Positions 34,237 to 45,983 of a stretch of 64,000 nt of DNA are shown here, in pieces (position 1 is the stretch's first letter; each line of letters opens with the position of its first letter). This DNA is from Triplophysa rosa. Taxonomy: Eukaryota > Chordata > Actinopteri > Cypriniformes > Nemacheilidae. Location of the stretch: positions 969,646-1,033,645 of the forward strand of contig NC_079898.1 of the NCBI RefSeq assembly GCF_024868665.1, written 5' to 3'. The notes below the pieces were generated by a model. The model did no database searches, was not told where the DNA came from, and saw only the letters and a list, made by a program, of their open reading frames with translations. The translations under genes and the position numbers were made by a program.

Positions 34237-35875
34237 TTATGGAAGAGTAGTGTATGCAAGATTAAAAAGATGCGTCTTTAGTCTAGATTTAAACTGACAG
34301 AGTGTGTCTGCCTCCCGGACAGTGCAGGGAAGACTATTCCAAAGTTTAGGCGCTAGATAGGAAAAGGATCTACCACCTGCACTTGATTTTGAAATTCTAG
34401 GTATTACCAACTGACAGGACGCCTGAGAGCGTAATGCACGTGAAGGACTGTAATACAAAAGGAGTTCATTCAAGTACTGAGGAGCTAAACCATGTAAGGC
34501 TTTATAGGTAATAAGCAAGATTTTAAAGTTAACGCGATGCTTTATAGGTAACCAGTGCAAGGTTGACAGAACCGGGCTAATATGTTCATACTTTTTTGTA
34601 CGTGTAAGAACTCGAGCTGCCGCGTTTTGGACCAATTGGAGTTTTTGTAATAAGCCTGCAAGGCAACCACCTAACAGGCATTACAGTAATCTAGTCTTGA
34701 TGTCATGAATGCATGAATTAACTTCTCTGCATCTGACATTGACAGCATATGACGTAGTTTAGATATATTCTTAAAATGGAAAAACGCAATTTTACAGGTG
34801 TTGGCGACGTGGCTCTCAAATGACAGATTACTATCGAATAGAACGCCAAGATTCTTTGCTGACGACGAGGGTTTTATGGAACATCCGTCAATAGTTAAAC
34901 AGTATTCTTGGTTGTTACTTATAGCAGTTTTCGGTCCAATAAGTAACACTTCCGTTTTGTCCGAGTTCAGTAATAAAAAGTTGTTACTCATCCAGTTTTT
35001 TATATCGACTATGCATTCCATTATTCGATGGAACTGCTGTGTTTCATGAGGCTTCGAGGAAATATAAAGTTGAGTATCATCAGCATAACAGTGAAAGCTA
35101 ACTCCGTGTCGCTTTATTATATCTCCTAGAGGTAGCATGTATAATGCGAAGAGCAGAGGCCCTAAGACTGAGCCCTGTGGTACACCGTACTGGACTTGCG
35201 ATTTGCGTGACACCTCATTGTTTATTGCTACAAATTGAAAACGGTCGGATAAATAAGATTTAAACCATTTCAAAGCTATTCCCTTAATGCCGACATAATT
35301 TTCGAGTCTATGTAGGAGTGTGCTGTGGTCAATGGTATTCGAATGCAGCACTAAGGTCTAGCAGCACCAATAACGAGATACAACCTCGGTCAGACGCCAA
35401 TAGCAATCATTTGTAACTCTGATCAAAGCAGTCTCTGTACTGTGACATTCTCTAAATCCAGACTGGAATTCTTCATTGATGTCATTCTTTGGAGGAAGGA
35501 GCATAATTGAGTTGAAACTACTTTTTCCAGAACTTTAGATATGAAAGGTAGATTCGATATAGGCCTGTAGTTCCTTAGTTCTCTAGGGTCGAGTTGGGGT
35601 TTTTTGACAAGGGGCCTTATAACAGCCACCTTATATGCTTTAGGCACATGTCCTAATGTCAGAGATGAGTTAATAATACCAAGAAGAGGATCTATAATTT
35701 CTGGGAGCATCTCTTTCAGTAGATTTGTAGGTATAGGGTCTAGTATGCATGTTGTTGATTTAGATGATCTAATAATTTTAGACAGCTCATCTTGATCTAC
35801 GGTATAAAATAATTGCATTTTCTCCTTAAGGGCGCTGTAGTTAGTTTGTTCAGCGGGTTTCACTTCTGATTGCAT
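34237..35875 (-). pseudogene. LINE ORF2 reverse transcriptase, frameshifted
   Basis: The first frame (35875-35423) has [26 protein letters not shown] and [17 protein letters not shown]. The frame is then lost near the FLQR segment and resumes at 35351-34671 with YGVPQGSVLGPLLFALYM and HCYADDTQLY, an intact FADD-type catalytic box with both Asp. The last frame (34635-34237) has VQNAAARVLTR and [15 protein letters not shown]. At least two frameshifts separate the three pieces, so the copy is dead. In the family this protein performs target-primed reverse transcription. Confidence 0.85.
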
Positions 35876-36390
35876 TGTTATAATTGTATGAGACTTAAGG
35901 TTTATGTAGGAATACAGGCGTTTTGATGAGCATTACTCGCTGGGAACCACGGGCACACTGATCTACTGTCAGATGAGACAAACCCCATGGTAGAATTGTT
36001 CTGCTCCTGTTATTATTCTCATCCGCAACCATTTATAACTTTCACTAATAAGGTCCTTCTATTTCATGCATGTGTTTACGTCAAATTGAAAGTTTAGAAT
36101 GGTGATCCGGTTAATTACTTTAATGTGTTTAATATTTCATTTTATACTATATTAAAAAAGAAAAAGGTTAAATATTTGCATTATTTATTATTAAACGTAT
36201 AACATGGCCACTTCAAACAGTATGTGAGCACTGAATTCCATGGTTTACCGCAGTCAAAGCTCAAATGAGTCCTGTTAATACAATTGTGATATAACCCCCT
36301 TTTGAAACAACACATAGAGAGTAAGATCTTCTAACAACAAAGTGCAAGCCTTACTGTGTTTCACAGTTATCAGCACAGTTTCTTGCAAAT

Positions 36391-38181
36391 CAGAGGTGGA
36401 CAGTAACGAAGTAAATTTACCTGAGTACTGTACTTAAGTACACTTTTTGAGTATCTGTACTTTAGTTGAGTATTATTTTTTCTGAGTACTTGTACTTTAA
36501 CTTCACTACATTTGAAAGACAAATATCATACTTTTTACTCCACTACATTTATAAAAAGGTCCAAAAGTAGAAAATGGTTTCTATGCAGCGGGGTTTCCTG
36601 TGTGCGCAATTTATCTGGCTTGCGATCTGCCAGGACCTTTTACTGTTGCCAAGTATATCAGTTTTTCTAAGGTCGCTGTTTTCTGGCAAGCTTTGAATGG
36701 CCATTTGGCAGATTTTTTTACGCAAATCTGGCAACTCTGGGATCTCCCCCCGCTAAACTAATGTAAACGTCGGCGCTGCTACACTGTTGATAGCGCTCTA
36801 AAAAGACAAATAGAACAATAAAAGAGGAAAAAGGCAGATGTTAAAGTGTGGTGTAATCATCTGTGGGTTACGATCAGTCAAAGATCGTAGAAACATTGTC
36901 ATGAAAATGATCGGCATAACGGCTAAACGGTAAATAAGCATCACATGATGCTTGAGCTGCGCGTGCGTGTTAACTTCTGATCTGCTGCTGTATCATTTAA
37001 AGCGATTTGGAGAATGAATGATGTTTTTACTGAAGTAACTATAGTTGAAGTATTCCTGTTGAAATAAAAACAACAGAACCCATAAAATGTAATGGATTTA
37101 ATGGTTATAATGGGAATTGTACTATGGATACTTGTTGTCTACTTGTATGTGATGGATTCTATTGGTGGGATGGTAAATCCTATTGGAATAAAACCCCAAA
37201 CACACTACAAAGAGAAATTTAATTAAAAAATCTCATTCTAATTCAAAAATTCATTGTTTTTTTCAGCTGGGATGGTATTTGCAGTAAAACCACAGTATCC
37301 ACAAATTTACCATTTTCTAAATATAGGAACCATACTCCAATTAATAATCTTTAGTAAAACCACAGCAACTAAAAATAGTTTCATTATACTAGCTATAGTT
37401 TATGTTTGTAGTTAAATTATGGAAATACAAATGGTAATAAATCCAACAAACACATGGCTTCTACACTTGACTATTTACAAGAACCTTACTACTTACTGGT
37501 AAATTGCTGCTAAAACTGGTAAAGGGAATATACAAAATAAAAGAACACTGCTCATAAATACATATAGGCCTAGGGGGCTAATGAGGATAATTAGGCTAAA
37601 TGGATTATATCTAAACTAAACATATATGTGCTAAACATATAAAGCTCTTAAAGGAGTTGCTCACTGCAAAATTTGCCCCCACTGACTTTCCATAGTAGGA
37701 ATAAAAATGACTATGGAAGGTCAATGGGGGCAAATTTTGAAGTAAACTACTCCTTTAATACTTAGCTCTGTACACTGTGATAGGCTATGTGAGACCAATT
37801 TTCTTTTGTTGCACTTATGCTTTTTGTTGTCCTTATGTTGTTCCAATTGCTTCCATTGTTTCCCTCATCTGTAAGTCGCTTTGGATAAAAGCGTCTGCTA
37901 AATGACTAAATGTAAGTGTTAATACAACTAATACTGTGAGCTACTCTGTGTATTCAGTAGGTTGCTTCAGGGGCATAAGGTATACGACAATAAAACAATG
38001 CACAACTGACATAAAGGAAATTTACTTTTAATACTTGAGTACTTTTAAAAGCACGTACTTCTGTACTTTTACTTAAGTAAGAATCTGTCTTTACAACTTT
38101 TACTTGTAGTGGAGTAATATTTGACCAGGAGTATCTGTACTTTCACTCAAGTATGGAAGTTGTGTACTTCGTCCACCTCTG
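36391..38181 (+). mobile_element. hAT-type element, copy A
   Basis: 1,791 bp. The left end cagaggtggacagtaacgaa and right end cagaggtggacgaagtacac (minus strand) are inverted repeats. The flanks ttgcaaat (36383-36390) and ttgcaaat (38182-38189) form a perfect 8-bp duplication. It is non-coding. A small foldback MITE (about 37642-37757) lies inside at the same place as in copy B, so it entered the family before both copies inserted. Confidence 0.9.
37642..37757. repeat. Foldback MITE inside hAT copy A
   Basis: Arms tgcccccactgactttccat and atggaaggtcaatgggggca are complementary. The outer ends ttaaaggagt / actcctttaa suggest TTAA-type insertion. Confidence 0.65.
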
Positions 38182-40498
38182 TTGCAAATACATCTCATCT
38201 TGCTATGATTTGGGTACCAGATCAAAAGGAATTTGTTAAGGGGATTTGAATTGATCAGGGGCAAATGCAAAACATATTCCCCTGTACCTCGCACCGCAGA
38301 GGCTCCCAGTAGGTTCCCAGTGGATAATGAGGGCTGAGGCAGGTTTTAGTAACAGCTATTAGCCCACCGATTGCATATTTATGAAAGCTTTATGAAGCAT
38401 TTAAGACTCAATTCCACTAGAGCGTTATGCACAGAGACTTGACAGCCTTCCTTAGAGACTACTTTTAGACTCTGTGGCTGGATTGCAGTCTGCACAGATC
38501 TTTTTTTTGTTTTTCCTGTGCACTCAGAGTGTTAGGCATTAACTGCTGGGCCATGTACACCACGCGTACACGGATATCAGGCTGGTTGCGCTTGTTTGCT
38601 GCACGCTGCGGGAGGAACGAGAAACTCAGAGCCAGACTCTGTTGTAAATGTCACTCGTGATGAGGTCAGAAGGCCTGGCATCGCTCTCACCATTACTCCA
38701 GCCTGCTTCCTGCAGCGGTGCGCGCTACATGGAGAATTCACACTGTTTAGAGACTTTCTGAGTTCAAAAAATATAAGAAAAAAATGGGTATATCTGATTT
38801 TGTCCTCTAACAGCATCACAACCTAAGTACTGTTTGATATGCAGAACTCAAAATGGGTTTCTGAAATCGAATTTATGTTACTCATGTGTATCGTGACCCA
38901 TTTTCAGTTTGAGACCGTGTGAGAGTGCCATGTGCATGATTTTTTAATAAGCAACGCAAATGCGTTGTTTGGTAAGTCAGCGTGCATTAAGCATGCAGTC
39001 AATAACAGCCACCAAGTCATATTGCAAAAAGTACCAGTTGTTCAAAACTTATCAATCTCAATACTTAGTTATTGCTTTTTAATGTATTAACAGCTCAGAA
39101 GCAGGAGTCTTAATTTTGTCCAAGAGAAACTATGGAAGGGGAGCTCTTTAGAGATTTCCCTTTTTTCTTATGGCTGTGCAAAAACTCATATTGAGTCAAA
39201 TCAAGTGAAATCTTCAGGCACAAGGAGCGTAAATCTTCTACTTGATTGTGAAATAAATTTACCCTTATGCAAAATAAATGGACAAATAGATATTCAGATA
39301 TATTACCTGTTAATATATTAAGCCATTTAATATATTTTCGAAAATAGATAGAATAATACATATATTAATGTATTTAATATATTACAATATTACTATATTA
39401 AATAATACATAAGGACTTAGTTCCAATATATCAAAATGTATTCTTTAATATATTGCATTATAGCTTCCAGTATATTCCCATATATTTTTGTTTCGTAAGG
39501 GTAAAGGCCACAGTTTTTTGGTAAATGCTTCGAGAACGATGAGCTAGCCTATGCATAAATATGACCTGCAAATGTTTCTTTCAGATATGTTAACGATTTC
39601 AGTCCCAAACAAGTCGAAAACAGTTTCAAAGACTCCAACTCATGCACATTTGAATGTAAAAATCGATTAATTGAGTTGTCTTTGGAGACTACAAGCAGAT
39701 GTGTTATTGGCAAGTCTACACACTCTTTCTAAACCCAAGAGAAAATGAATGCAGTAGGAACTTTCTGTCAGTCAATGTGCATTTCTCTCTCATTGGCCCT
39801 TAATTTAATTGCTGTTTAATTAGGGGCTTTCCCCCGAGGCATGCTCTGCGAGATGTTACACGGCCTTTTCTTTGCACTACGGGTGCGAATATTGCCGACG
39901 GACANCTTTTTACTTAAGTACATTTTAGAGCCCATACTTTATACTTTTACTTGAGTAAACAAGTTTAGTCAGTACTTCAACTTTTACTTGAGTACTTTTA
40001 AACATGAGTATCTGTACTTCTACTTAAGTAAAGGATGTGTGTACTTTTGCCATCTCTGTTGACAGCCTACCTACTGGATCTCAACATCTACAGATGAACT
40101 TTGTGTCCTCACACCTGGTGTGTGTGCGCGTGCGGTAAGCTCGGAAAGCAGGCAGTGGACAAAGCACTGCGAGGCAAGGGAGGGAATTTAAAACTCAAAA
40201 TGCTTCTAAACATAATACAAAATGCTTTTTACCACCTACACAATTATTTTAAGGACATATCATTATATTGTTAAAAGGCACGACATAGTTTTAAAGGGGT
40301 CATGCAACGGTGTTTCATGCATTCTGACTTCTTTACACTGTTAAACGTGCTGTCGTCTCGATGCTTATCATGGTCAACTTGTCAAAAAAACTGCTGGACG
40401 TATGACGTAGTATTTCTGTGCTCTTTTATAAGTCTTTTATAAATGTGATCAAACTAAATACTCTTTGAAGATTCGAAGTATGCAATACTACTCTATAG
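38182..40498. other. Spacer between the inverted hAT copies
   Basis: Gene-free. It includes the right end of the 9.2-kb element (to 40058) and a further non-coding stretch with a ttaaaggggtcatg MITE-like end near 40289. Confidence 0.5.
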
Positions 40499-42152
40499 CA
40501 GAGGTGGACGAAGTAAACAACTTCCTTACTTGAGTGAAAGTACAGATACTACTGGTCAAATATTACTCCACTACAAGTAAAAGTTGTAAAGACAGATTCT
40601 TACTTGAGTAAAAGTACATAAGTACGTGCTTTTAAACGTACTTAAGTATTAAAAGTAAATTTCCTTTATGTCAGTTGTGCATTGTTTTATTGTCGTATAC
40701 CTTGTGCCTCTGAAGCAACCTACTGAATACACTGAGTAGCTCACAGTATCGGTTGTATTAAAGGAGTAGTTCACTTCAAAATTTGCCCCCATTGACTTTC
40801 CAGTCATTTTTATTCCTACTATGGAAAGTCAATGGGGGCAAATTTTGCAGTGAGCAACTCCTTTAAGAGCTTTATATGTTTAGCACATATATGTTTAGTT
40901 TAGATATAATCCTGTATGATCATTTTGCCTAATTATCTTCATTAGCCCCCTAGGCCTATATGTATTTATGAGCAGTGTTCTTTTATTTTGTATATTCCCT
41001 TTACCAGTTTTATCAGCAATTTACCAGTAAGTAGTAAGGTTCTTGTAAATAGTAAAGTGTAGAAGCCATGTGTTTGTTGGATTTATTACCATTTGTATTA
41101 CCATAATTTAACTACAAACATAAACTTTAGCTAGTATAATGAAACTATGGTATGTTTAGTTGCTGTGGTTTTACTAAAGATTATTAATTGGAGTATGGTT
41201 CCTATATTTAGAAAATGGTAAATTTGTGGATACTGTGGTTTTACTGCAAATACCATCCCTGCTGAAAAAAACAATGAAATTTTGAATTAGAATGAGATTT
41301 TTAAATTAAATTCGTCTTTGTAGTGTGTTTTGGGTTTTATTCCAATAGGATTTACCATCCCACCAATAGAATCCATCACATACAAGTAGACAACAAGTAT
41401 CCATAGTACAATTGCCATTATAACCATTAAATCCATTACATTTTATGTTGTATTTTGGGCAGGGTTCTATTGTTTTTATTTCAACAGGAATACTTCAACT
41501 ATAGTTACTTCAGTGAAAACATCATTCATTTTCCAAATCGCTTTAAATGATACAGCAGCAGATCAGAAGTTAACACGCACGTGTAGCTCAAGGTGTATGT
41601 GATGCTTATTTACCGTTTAGCCGTTATGCCGATCATTTTCATGACAATGTTTCTACGATCTTTGACTGATCGTAACCCACACATGATTACACCACACTTT
41701 AACATGTGCCTTTTTCGACTTTTATTGTTCTATTTGCCTTTTTAGAGCGCTATCAACGGTGTAGCAGCGCCTACGTTTACATTAGTTTAGCGGGTAAGAT
41801 CCCAGAGTTGCCAGATTTGCGTAAACAAAATCTGCCAAATGGCCATTGAAAGCTTGCCGGAAAACAGCGAGCATAGAAAAACTGAAATACTTGGCAACAG
41901 TAAAAGGTCCTGGCAGATCGCTAGCCAGATAAATTGCGCACACAGGAAACCCCGCTGCATAGAAACCATTTTCTACTTTTGGACCTTTTTATAAATGTAG
42001 TGGAGTAAAAAGTATGATATTTGTCTTTCAAATGTAGTGAAGTTAAAGTACAAGTACTCAGAAAAAATAATACTCAAGTAAAGTACAGATACTCAAAAAG
42101 TGTACTTAAGTAAAGTACTCAGGTAAATTTACTTCGTTACTGTCCACCTCTG
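40499..42152 (-). mobile_element. hAT-type element, copy B (inverted relative to A)
   Basis: 1,654 bp, the reverse orientation of copy A and closely similar along its length. The ends are cagaggtgg inverted repeats. The flanks ctctatag (40491-40498) and ctctatag (42153-42160) form a perfect 8-bp duplication. It contains the same foldback MITE (about 40762-40865). No transposase. Confidence 0.9.
40762..40865. repeat. Foldback MITE inside hAT copy B
   Basis: Arms tgcccccattgactttcca and tggaaagtcaatgggggca are perfectly complementary. The outer ttaaaggag/ctcctttaa ends match the MITE in copy A. Confidence 0.7.
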
Positions 42153-42160
42153 CTCTATAG

Positions 42161-44688
42161 GTACTCAAGATTAATACGAAATTGGCAAAAACTGTGTGTT
42201 ATGGCAGCTTTAATGATATTTTTTATCATTTCCACAATAGATAGGAACTGTTGGACTTAACGGCCAGTCCTGCATGTTCAAAAATTTGCACAGAGACGTT
42301 CTCCAAAATTAAACATAAGTTTTATTATCAGATGTAAAAAGGTAACAAAGCTTTGGGTTGTCAGTCACTCTCCACACTCTCCAAAAAGCCAACAACCCTC
42401 AGCACACGTCAATAGTATTTATAGGTATGTATCTTCGTTCTATTTTCGGTTCCTCTTTTCTTGTCTCTGGGCAGATCCTTTCCATGGCAACCAATCAGGA
42501 CAGTGCCTCCCTTCTGACTCCATCTCTTCTCGTATCTGTAAAAAACATTTGTACAACACAGCCGTCCCACCTAGTTTCGGTGTTATTTCCTTTGCCCAGT
42601 TCCCGGAAGACAATTTTCATGACGCATATTCATATACCACAAACATGATACATAACTCAACAATTCTAATCTTTACTAATGCACTAACTAATTAAACTAT
42701 TATCTAAGTTTCATCATCAGGTGAGGTATATATTCACTCCCTGTGTGTCACTTTGTCATCAGTTATTTTGCCCTCCTAGCAGAACTAAATGTTCTGCCAG
42801 TTTAACCCACATCCTGTTTTTTATTCATGCAGCTCTTTGTGAGTTCCTCATAGCACAGCAGTATTTTTCCATTAGAGCAAGCAAGCAAACACAGTTTATA
42901 AACTCATAATACCTCTACATCCCGGTTATATGATGTTATTCAATAAAACATGAAAGGAAACTTATCAATTATCCCTCAGAACACATTTTAGTTTGTGTTC
43001 TAGTAAGATGCTACACTGTGCTGCATGTGAATTTTGCCTACTTTCATACTGAAATCAGCATGCATCATAAACAGTACGTCAAAGATATCAGTTGGTGAGA
43101 AATACCCAAATGGTCTACTGGACACTATTCTATCCTATCCCATGATGCAACGGGAGCGGAAGAATTGCCAAATCAAAAAGAGAATACATTACAACTAGTG
43201 ATAAACTGTAGGACTGGTGGCTCTTTTCAAGTCTCTCATCCTATGGTTAAAATTGTTTAACAACGCCTTCGACGGCTGCTGTGAATATGTTATAGGCCAA
43301 AAAACATACAGGTCACATGAAAATATAACCATGGCAGATGTCCAGAATGTATTCATGCTGCACCTGCAAACATACTGTCTTGTGACACCGCTCAACAGGT
43401 AAATACTTTGTGACAACACTAGACATTACACTGATGACACATACTGTACTGATGACGACATTCATTAGTTTTAACATGTTGTCTTAGCCATTCAATTGGT
43501 GTGTTGGACTTCTTGTGGGGCCGCATTAAGTCGAACAAGCCTGTCGTCTTACCTGGTCCCCTCACATGACAGAAAACAGGATGTACCAGTATTAAGGAGG
43601 CAGCAAGGCACTCGTGGCGTGAGTGTTGAAGTGTTTCTCTTCGTAGACTTGCCATTCCAGACACACGTCAAGGACTTTAGATCTTCCATTTATTGGCATT
43701 GTATATACACATTTGGACTTGTAACATGCTTGAGGCGTGTGTTGTTCGTGCTTTTAACAGCCTGAGTGAGCTTTCAGTGTTGTTTTAAGTTCAATGTGAA
43801 GCTTGTAAATACACTTATTTAACTTGTGCGTCTCATCCTTTAATGTCACACAGTTATATCTATATCTATTGTAATTTATCCGATAGGCCTGATCATTACA
43901 ACTTCATCTGATTCAACTCTCACCAGTGTGTTGCAGACGGGGTTGCCAGATCTGTGTAAAGCACCAGTGAAGAGGATTGATGAAACAACAACTACACTTC
44001 TCTAATACACACCTAAAGCAGGATCTTCCTCACACACTCTTTTCAAATGGTTTCATCACAGTCCTCACTTTTTAGAAGGTTTGGAGTTTATTCTTCTTCT
44101 GCAGGTTCAAATGCGATATAAACATGTACGAAAGAGTGATAAAACAAAAATGCAGTCATGTGCTTCATCATGTCTGGGACGTAAAGTGGAGTCAGTGGGG
44201 TATACAACAGACACAGGCGGGTGTTTTCTGTAACCAATCCCTTCGGTTCCTTGATTCAAGGAAAATGGAGAACACATCTTCTGTCTTTTTAATGCTGAAG
44301 GGTCCACGAGTAAATAAGAGACACACAGTCTTTCATGGCAGGATAAAGTCTTCAGATTGATGTTTCTCTCTAAGGTAACAACAGCACACGGACAGATGGA
44401 AATAAGAGAGAGAAAAACTGATTAGAGACAGAACAGAGCACAGAGAAAATCTTCACTGTAGGGATATGAACGACCTCCGACCGGCTCACATCTCTAGACA
44501 TCATGTGGTACGCTTTCACTCGTATCAAAGCAACTCCAGAAAGACATTTCATCAGAATCAATCATGGCTTCAAGAGGTAACTTTTACTAGTTGTGTCATA
44601 AAAAGAAAACTCGTAGCTGTTTGTAATGGTCACGTCGTGACATTTGAATGGCTTTCTGTGTGATTCCTGAAAATGAGTAAGAACTCAC
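42161..44688. other. Intergenic, nothing identified
   Basis: 2.5 kb of unassigned sequence between the hAT and the 3' side of the Girdin-like gene. Short frames at 43217-43402 (+) and 44107-44307 (-) show no family motif. A minus-strand AATAAA (plus tttatt, near 44088) could serve the Girdin-like gene, giving a 3' UTR of about 1.1 kb, but this is only a guess. Confidence 0.4.
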
Positions 44689-44737
44689 CCATCATTTCAT
44701 TCTGAGCTCTGAGCTTCAGCTCGACTGTTTGCTTTAT
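44689..44737 (-). other. Candidate orphan exon
   Basis: A 49-bp minus-strand segment with a good acceptor (gatctgcag) and donor (gtgagttc) encodes IKQTVELKLRAQNEMM, which looks coiled-coil-like. I found no partner exon on either side. It could be an alternative exon of the Girdin-like gene, an exon of another gene, or chance. Confidence 0.3.
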
Positions 44738-45200
44738 CTGCAGATCATACAAGAGCAACTGAACATTACACAAACAAACATCATTCACATCATGAAGAGT
44801 ATCACCAAACAATAACAGTAAATAACATGAAAAGCGTGCATGCATGACGTGATCACAGAATCACTTCATAACAAACCTAAGACACACTGGGGACAAAAAG
44901 CCATGCAAACATGATCTTCACACATCCGGCAAAATCAACTCATGCTCAGAGGAGCATCATGGGACTTGTTCGACAAGCCCGTTTTTTATAAATATCAAAG
45001 TAGATCAGCTGCTTCTAACTGTGTCAAAAGTAGATGCCGGAAAGCAGGTGAACGTGATGGAAGCACAACAGCTGTTATTACACTGATGATATCACGTTAT
45101 CACACCACAAATACTCATGCAGATGAGTCAACGCAGGATCCCAAAAGAGTCCAAGTCGTTCAGGCGGACGTGAAGCAAAATGTTCATGCGGGTGGAGAAG

Positions 45201-45983
45201 TTACACACAGCCGTACTCGTACCACAGCGACTGACCATCTTCCGAGGGGAAACACTGATCGGGCTCGACGGCAGGGGACTGCTCATCGGCCAGGGATGAG
45301 CTCGGACCGCTGGGTTTGCTGTGAGGGGCTTTAGGGGGAGGGCCGCTAATGTTACTAACAAGAGACGTATTGAGGGACAAGATGGCCTGGTTTTTAGTGA
45401 CGCCCGTCACCACTGGCTCACAAAAGATGGAGTCCAGAAAGATGGAATCTACAGTGAAGGAGGGACCTAGAAAAGCTTGCAGACTAGACAGCTCGGGCTC
45501 CTGTGTGCCGCAGGGCATGCTAGCAGACTTAGGCAGGGCTTTATTGGGAGCGGGTGCTTGGGAAACGGAGCCGTACTCACTGGATGCACTCTGAGTCTGG
45601 GACCGGGAAGGTGACGGGTCCACCAGGACAGGCTGGCGAACGTCTTTAGACAGCAGGTCGTGGATGCTGGTCCTCCGGACGCTGCCCTCGGCGGTGGAGA
45701 TGACGCTGCTGGCCCGGGGCAGCCCAGAGGACGAGTCCAGCCGATCAGACAGTGAGGTGGCCCTGCTCTGGGATGAGAGGCTGGATCGGGGCGGGGCCGA
45801 GCCCTTGATGCGCGTGCTCTCGGCCTTGCGCAGACTCGGACGTCCTGGTTGGCCGACGCGTGAGAAATCTGACTTGGCCGCTTTTCCGCTGGCCGAACGT
45901 AAGATGCCTCGGCCTTTTGCACTCTCTCTGGACCCCTGCGGCGTGCCTCCTGACAGATGTGGCAATTGTGCTGTGACGCCATC
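45201..45983 (-). CDS. ccdc88a: ccdc88a-like last coding exon, PDZ-ligand C-terminus
   Basis: Acceptor actatgcag|gat, phase 0, open to TAA at 45201-45203 (260 residues). It is Ser/Pro-rich, with [59 protein letters not shown] and the terminal SLWYEYGCV. The last three residues GCV form a class of PDZ ligand reported for Daple (Dishevelled binding). The long middle segment ([16 protein letters not shown]...) I do not recognise. Confidence 0.9.
   Translation of the reverse strand, partial: DGVTAQLPHLSGGTPQGSRESAKGRGILRSASGKAAKSDFSRVGQPGRPSLRKAESTRIKGSAPPRSSLSSQSRATSLSDRLDSSSGLPRASSVISTAEGSVRRTSIHDLLSKDVRQPVLVDPSPSRSQTQSASSEYGSVSQAPAPNKALPKSASMPCGTQEPELSSLQAFLGPSFTVDSIFLDSIFCEPVVTGVTKNQAILSLNTSLVSNISGPPPKAPHSKPSGPSSSLADEQSPAVEPDQCFPSEDGQSLWYEYGCV

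Larger units (their letters stand above)
33281..35886 (-). mobile_element. L2/CR1-clade LINE, copy 2 (5'-truncated)
   Basis: Minus-strand 3' half of the same LINE family as copies 1 and 3: RT coding remnant (35875-34237), 3' UTR with a CA-microsatellite, and the shared tail actttatttatatagcgctt at about 33291-33311. It begins at the [10 protein letters not shown] segment, close to where copy 1 ends, so the two overlap by only about 80 bp. It lies inside the 9.2-kb hAT. Confidence 0.85.
30823..40058. mobile_element. 9.2-kb hAT-type element with nested insertions
   Basis: The left end cagagatgggaagtaacgaa and right end cagagatggcaaaagtacac (minus strand) are inverted repeats. Both continue into several 'acttaagta' and 'tacttgagta' blocks. 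The flanks are ttgacagc at 30815-30822 and ttgacagc at 40059-40066, a perfect 8-bp target duplication. Inside lie LINE copy 2 (33281-35886) and another hAT (36391-38181), leaving about 4.8 kb of its own sequence. I found no transposase domain in that remainder, so it appears non-autonomous despite its length. Two ambiguous bases (32502, 39905) lie within it. Confidence 0.75.

Noticed and set aside
43217..43402. 61-codon frame (MALFKSLILWLKLFNNAFDG...)
   Set aside because: No recognisable family, splice context or neighbour support.
44107..44307. 66-codon minus-strand frame near the putative 3' end of the Girdin-like gene
   Set aside because: No domain and no convincing splice link to the orphan exon at 44689.
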